Below, in pieces: positions 5,766 to 9,852 of a DNA stretch of 9,852 nt. The stretch covers positions 1 through 9,852 of the forward strand of contig CALAGF010000337.1 in NCBI GenBank assembly GCA_937892345.1. Reading direction: 5' to 3'. The translations under genes and the position numbers were made by a program. Under the pieces are notes generated by a model. That model did no database searches. It was given only the letters and a program-made list of their open reading frames with translations, and had not been told where the DNA came from. Each line of letters opens with the position of its first letter. The stretch's first letter is position 1. This stretch comes from an uncultured Rhodocyclaceae bacterium (GTDB lineage: Bacteria; Pseudomonadota; Gammaproteobacteria; Burkholderiales; Rhodocyclaceae).

Positions 5766-8700
5766 ATGAAAATCAGGGACCTCTTCACCAAGCCGATCGA
5801 CCGCCCGATTAACGGCGTCATCAAGGCCGATCAGCGCGACGCCGAAAGCATCTGGCAGGAACTCGACGAGTACGTCGTCACCAAGCAGCTCACTGAATAT
5901 TTCCGCCGTTTCTTCGATGCATTCCTGGCGGCTGCCGACAATCCCAAGGATCCTGTCCTCTCTGCCCGCATGGGCGTCTGGGTCTCGGGCTTCTTCGGTT
6001 CCGGCAAGTCCCACTTCATCAAGATCCTCTCCTACCTGCTGGAGAACATCGAAGCGGTGAATCCGCAGGACGGCACCACCAAGCGGGCGGCCCAGTTCTT
6101 CGATCAGCAAAAGATCAAGGACGCCATGCTGCTGGCGGATGTCCAGCGCGCGGTGCAGGGCAGTTCCGACGTCATCCTCTTCAACATCGACGCCAAGGCC
6201 GACAGCAATTCGGACCGCGATGTCATCCTCAAGGTCTTCCTGCGCGTCTTCAACGAAAAGCTGGGCTACAGCGGCGATGCGCCGCATGTGGCGGACATGG
6301 AGCGCTACCTGGTTGGCAAGGGCGCCTACGACGCTTTCAAGGCCGCTTTCGCCGAGAAGAACGGCTCAACCTGGGAAGCCGAGCGTGACGCCGTCGATTT
6401 CCTGCGTGACGACGTCGTCTTCGCATTGGCCAAGGCGCTCGGGCAGAGCGAGGATTCCGCCGCCGCCTGGTTCGACAATGCCCGCGACAGCTTCAGCATC
6501 AACATCGAGGGTTTGGCCAAGCTGATTCGCGAGTACCTCGATACCAAGCCAGCCGGCCATCGCATCATTTTCCTGGTCGACGAAGTCGGCCAGTTCATCG
6601 GCGACAACACGCAGCTGATGCTGACCCTCCAGACCATCACCGAGCAGTTGGGTACCCTGTGCCACGGCCGCGCCTGGGTCATCGTCACCAGCCAGGAAGA
6701 CATCGACGCCGCCATCGGCGAGGCCAACAAAGCCAAATCGCAGGACTTCTCGAAGATTCAGGGGCGCTTCCATACCCGCCTGTCGCTGGCCAGTTCCAAC
6801 ACCGATGAGGTCATCGGCGAGCGCCTGCTGGCCAAGACCGAGGCAGCGCACGTCGCCCTGCGTGATCTGTTCGAAAAGAAGGGCGACATCATCAACAACC
6901 AGCTCGCCTTCGTCGGCAACAGCGTCACCATGCGCAGCTACAAGGATGCCGCCGAATTCGTCGGCTGCTACCCCTTCGCGCCTTACCAGTTCGCGTTGCT
7001 GCAAAAGGTCTTCGAGTCGATCCGCAAGGTCGGCGCCACTGGCAAGCACTTGTCGAAGGGGGAGCGTTCGCTGCTTGATGCCTTCCAGTCGGCGGCCAAG
7101 CACAATGCCGACCGCGGTGTCGATGCCCTGATCCCGCTCTACGACTTCTATCCCTCGATCGAGAGCTTCATAGACACCACCGCCAAGCGTTCGATCGACG
7201 AAGCCCCGGCCAACCCGGCACTCGAGCAGCAAGATGTCAGCCTGCTGAAGGGCCTGTTCCTCATACGCTATATCCCCGACATCATCCGTCCCAACATCGA
7301 CAACCTGGCGACGCTGTGCGTCGACCAGGTCGATGCCGACAAGCTGGTGCTCAAGAAGCGTATCCAGGAGAGCCTGGCCCGCCTGGAGCAGCAGCGCCTG
7401 GTCAATCGCAATGGCGACCTCTGGTTCTTCCTCACCAACGAGGAGCGCGATGTCGCTCGCGAGATCGGCCACGTCGATATCTCCGCCAACGAAAAATGGC
7501 GTCTGTTGAGCGAACTGGTCTTCGACGAAATCCTGGGTGGCCAGACCAAGGTGCGCCACAGGGACACCAAGGGCGACTACGAATTCAATCGCTTCCTCGA
7601 CGGCGCTCCCTGGAAGAACGCCTCCCATCCGCTGACCCTCGAGGTGGTGACTCCCCTGGGCGATGACTATGAGACGCTTAGCGAGGCCAAGTGCATCCTG
7701 CGTAGCTCGGACAGCGGTGGCCGCGCCATCATCCGCCTGGCCGAAGGCGACCGCCTGGATATCGAACTGACCCTCTACCTGCAAATCGAAAAGTACATCG
7801 ACAGCCCCAAGGCAGGAACGGCCACGCCCTCGCTCAAGCGCATCCTGCTTGACCGCAAGGACGAGAACCGCGAGCGCCGCACCCGGGTTGTCGCCCAGCT
7901 GGCTGAACTGATGCTGGCCGGCGACTTCTACGCCCTTGGCCAGAAGCCGCAGATCAAGGCCGGCAATGCCGGCACGCTGCTCGATGAGCTGATCAACTAC
8001 CTGATTTCGAACACCTACACCAAGCTTGGGTTCCTCAAGGTTCGCCAGGCCGATCCCATCGCCGAGATCAAGGCGGTCCTCTCTGCCGACGACATCGGCC
8101 AGGGCGGGCTGGCCCTCGGTGGCGAAGAGGGTAACCGCCTCGCCATCACCGAGGTGCGCGAGTATCTCCAGTTGAAGGCCAGCGCCGAGCGGGTATTGCT
8201 TTCCGACGTCGTCGATCGCTTCAGCGGCATCCCCTGGGGCTGGAAGCCCGAGTGGGAGATCGTCCTGCTCATTGCGCGTCTGTTCATGGCCGGCGAGATC
8301 AAACTGATGTCCGAGGGTGTCGATCTCGACCCCAAGGGCGCTTTTGATCCCTTGTCCAAGGCGGTCCGTCACCGCCAGGTGTCCATCCTCAAGAAGAAGG
8401 TGCCCGATGCCGAATCCGTGCGTCAGGCCGGCAAGCTTTACAAGGATCTGTTTGCCAAGCTTGCCCGCGAAGATGCCGATGGCCTAGTGGCCGATTTCCG
8501 CACGGCGCTGACTGGCTGGCAGGGCGATCTCAAGTCCTACCTGCCGACCGCGATGCTTGACCATCACCCCGGCAAGGCCGTTATCGAGTCGCTGCTGACC
8601 CGCATCGGTAAGCAACTGGCGATACGCGACGGGTTCGAATTCATTGCGGCGATGCTCGAGGCCAAGAAGGACTGGCTGGACGCAACAGACGATGCCCACG

Positions 8701-9365
8701 ACGTCGTCAGTTTCTACAAGTCACAACTGCCCACCTGGAAGCGCCTGCTCGCCGCTCTGACCGCGTTCGCAGACAACCGCGAGATCCTGGTGAAGAGTAC
8801 GGAAAGCGCCAAGGCGCTGGCGACGCTCGAAGCGATCCGCGGCAACCCCGCACCCTACGGGCAGATCCCGCAGATCGATGGCCTGATTCAAACCATCCAG
8901 GGGATCAACGATGTCGCCGTCGTGCAGCATCGCGAACAGGCGATCAGGCGGGTCGATGCCCTGATTGCCGAAGTCATCAAGACGCTGGACAAAGTTCAGG
9001 CTGGATCTGACCTGCGCAACCAGGCGCTGCTGCCGCTCCAGGAGTTGAAGGTGAATATTGGTGGCCTCGCCAGTATCCCGCGCATCCGCTACCAGGAAGA
9101 ACAGGCAGGCAACCTGCTGGATGAAGCGATGCTGGCCATTGAGCGGGCCACGGCGCCACCGCCGAGCCCTCCCACTGCAACGCCACCAGGAACGCCGCCC
9201 GCGGTCACCGTGAAGCCACCGCGTCCCTCCAAGGTGATCCATGCCGCTGAGTTTGCCCAGACCATCTACCTCGAATCCGAAGCCGAGGTCGAGACATACA
9301 TCGACAAGCTGAAAACCGAATTGCTGGATGCCATCCGTTCCGGCCACCGTGCGCGTATCAAGTAA
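5766..9365 (+). CDS. brxC: BREX P-loop ATPase BrxC (PglY-type)
   Basis: BrxC is the large ATPase of BREX, related to PglY of the phage growth limitation system, and is thought to power or assemble the DNA-recognising complex with PglX and other BREX proteins. The 1199 residues begin IRDLFTKPIDRPINGVIKA, typical of the family. Walker A is GFFGSGKS at 75-82 (K81), Walker B is IIFLVDE at 267-273 (D272, E273), VIVTSQED at 305-312 looks like a sensor strand, and arginines R334 and R338 follow in IQGRFHTRLS. The remaining ~850 residues are mostly helical and lack known catalytic motifs. Near the end a proline-rich linker (about 1131-1154) precedes a short charged tail ending in RARIK. The ATG at 5766 has a GGAAA about 8-10 bases upstream. 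Length is normal for BrxC and no frameshift is seen. pglX starts 12 bases after its stop. Confidence 0.96.
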   Translation: MKIRDLFTKPIDRPINGVIKADQRDAESIWQELDEYVVTKQLTEYFRRFFDAFLAAADNPKDPVLSARMGVWVSGFFGSGKSHFIKILSYLLENIEAVNPQDGTTKRAAQFFDQQKIKDAMLLADVQRAVQGSSDVILFNIDAKADSNSDRDVILKVFLRVFNEKLGYSGDAPHVADMERYLVGKGAYDAFKAAFAEKNGSTWEAERDAVDFLRDDVVFALAKALGQSEDSAAAWFDNARDSFSINIEGLAKLIREYLDTKPAGHRIIFLVDEVGQFIGDNTQLMLTLQTITEQLGTLCHGRAWVIVTSQEDIDAAIGEANKAKSQDFSKIQGRFHTRLSLASSNTDEVIGERLLAKTEAAHVALRDLFEKKGDIINNQLAFVGNSVTMRSYKDAAEFVGCYPFAPYQFALLQKVFESIRKVGATGKHLSKGERSLLDAFQSAAKHNADRGVDALIPLYDFYPSIESFIDTTAKRSIDEAPANPALEQQDVSLLKGLFLIRYIPDIIRPNIDNLATLCVDQVDADKLVLKKRIQESLARLEQQRLVNRNGDLWFFLTNEERDVAREIGHVDISANEKWRLLSELVFDEILGGQTKVRHRDTKGDYEFNRFLDGAPWKNASHPLTLEVVTPLGDDYETLSEAKCILRSSDSGGRAIIRLAEGDRLDIELTLYLQIEKYIDSPKAGTATPSLKRILLDRKDENRERRTRVVAQLAELMLAGDFYALGQKPQIKAGNAGTLLDELINYLISNTYTKLGFLKVRQADPIAEIKAVLSADDIGQGGLALGGEEGNRLAITEVREYLQLKASAERVLLSDVVDRFSGIPWGWKPEWEIVLLIARLFMAGEIKLMSEGVDLDPKGAFDPLSKAVRHRQVSILKKKVPDAESVRQAGKLYKDLFAKLAREDADGLVADFRTALTGWQGDLKSYLPTAMLDHHPGKAVIESLLTRIGKQLAIRDGFEFIAAMLEAKKDWLDATDDAHDVVSFYKSQLPTWKRLLAALTAFADNREILVKSTESAKALATLEAIRGNPAPYGQIPQIDGLIQTIQGINDVAVVQHREQAIRRVDALIAEVIKTLDKVQAGSDLRNQALLPLQELKVNIGGLASIPRIRYQEEQAGNLLDEAMLAIERATAPPPSPPTATPPGTPPAVTVKPPRPSKVIHAAEFAQTIYLESEAEVETYIDKLKTELLDAIRSGHRARIK

Positions 9366-9377
9366 CAGGGCTACACC

Positions 9378-9804
9378 ATGAACAAGAACAAGCTGAAAAG
9401 TTACGCCCCGCAGGCGCGCAAGGACTTCATCGCTGCCGTGACGGCACGCGCCAACCTGCTCGGTCTGTCGAGCAGCAATGGGCACCTGGAGATCGTGCCG
9501 GCCACCCACCAGGGGGATGTCACCCTGATCGACGGTCGCAGCTGGCCGGGCAAGGTATTTGCCCAGCGTGAAAGCCTGATCAAGCGCATGAAGCGGGAAG
9601 GCTTTGAGCAGACGGTCGAGGCCGTGGCCTACACCTGGTTCAATCGCTTTGCTGCACTGCGTTACATGGAGCTGCACGACTACCTCGACCACGGTTATCG
9701 CGTGTTGTCGAACGTGACCGGCGGGGAGGGTGGCAACACGCCGGCAATCCTGCTGCACGCAGTCGATCTCGCGCAGGGTCGATCCCTGCCCGGGCTGAAT
9801 GCCG
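9378..9804 (+). CDS. pglX: BREX type 1 DNA methyltransferase PglX, N-terminal part only
   Basis: PglX is the adenine-specific DNA methyltransferase that marks host DNA at the BREX site and takes part in restriction of phage. Only about 142 residues are present of a protein that is usually near 1200. They show the typical N-terminus: MNKNKLKSYAPQARKDFI, then VEAVAYTWFNRFAALRYMEL (80-99) followed by HDYLDHGYRVLS. The SAM-binding and NPPY catalytic motifs lie beyond the contig. An AGGG at 9367-9370, seven bases before the ATG, is a good ribosome binding site. True coding sequence ends at about 9804 (GLNAE); the following residues IGRAHV and the stop come from adapter sequence, so the gene is cut by the assembly edge and not truncated in nature. 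It is the fourth gene of the BREX operon; pglZ and brxL are expected downstream. Confidence 0.94.
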
Positions 9805-9852
9805 AGATCGGAAGAGCACACGTCTGAACTCCAGTCACACAGTGGTATCTCG
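9805..9852 (+). other. Illumina TruSeq-type adapter with 8-base index (artefact)
   Basis: From 9805 the sequence is AGATCGGAAGAGCACACGTC and onward to CCAGTCAC at 9838, which is the standard TruSeq read-1 adapter. This is followed by an 8-base index ACAGTGGT (9839-9846) and ATCTCG (9847-9852), the start of the P7 part of the adapter. It is untrimmed library adapter joined to the contig end, not genomic DNA. It creates a false pglX end (IGRAHV-stop) and, on the other strand, a false start peptide MCSSDL. Confidence 0.99.

Noticed and set aside
6366..8372. A 668-codon open frame on the minus strand inside brxC
   Set aside because: It is fully antisense to the well-supported brxC. Long antisense frames are usual opposite GC-rich genes with strong third-position GC bias. 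The peptide is rich in repetitive Asp/Gly/Leu/Val typical of such shadows and has no recognised domain.
8721..9821. A 366-codon minus-strand frame starting MCSSDL
   Set aside because: Its start is encoded by adapter sequence and the rest is antisense to pglX and brxC; it is not a gene.

Overview
The window looks like a complete short contig from a draft Illumina assembly, because its last 48 bases are sequencing adapter and not biology. It most resembles an accessory (plasmid, integrative element or genomic island) segment of a gammaproteobacterium. The left end carries an oqxB-type RND efflux fragment of the Klebsiella/Enterobacter kind. The rest is GC-rich phage-defence cargo whose host cannot be fixed from sequence alone.

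Layout: (1) 1-750 is an internal piece of oqxB, without start or end. (2) 751-961 is the promoter-proximal end of an IS66-family element, including the first ~44 codons of its accessory gene tnpA on the minus strand. It is fused to oqxB inside a short stretch where antisense oqxB and tnpA look alike. (3) 962-1004 is one arm of a ~44-bp, nearly perfect inverted repeat; the other arm is at 4235-4278. (4) Between the arms, on the minus strand, lie three tightly packed genes transcribed in the order DUF3800 protein (3964->2906), class III nucleotidyl-cyclase-like protein (2886->2035) and AbiH-family protein (2027->1119). (5) 3965-4565 is a ~600-bp divergent intergenic region with no recognisable gene. 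(6) 4566-9804, on the plus strand, is the first part of a type 1 BREX operon: brxA, brxB, brxC and the N-terminus of pglX. pglZ and brxL, expected further downstream, lie beyond the contig end. (7) 9805-9852 is TruSeq-type adapter with an 8-base index.

How it fits together: BREX is a multi-protein system that methylates host DNA through PglX and blocks phage replication. BrxC is its large P-loop ATPase, and BrxA and BrxB are small conserved core subunits. The divergently transcribed three-gene unit joins an abortive-infection-type protein (AbiH), a probable RNase H-fold protein (DUF3800) and a cyclase-like protein. It is the best candidate here for an undescribed defence module. The adapter at one end and the unexpected oqxB/IS66 junction at the other mean that the contig ends should be treated with caution.
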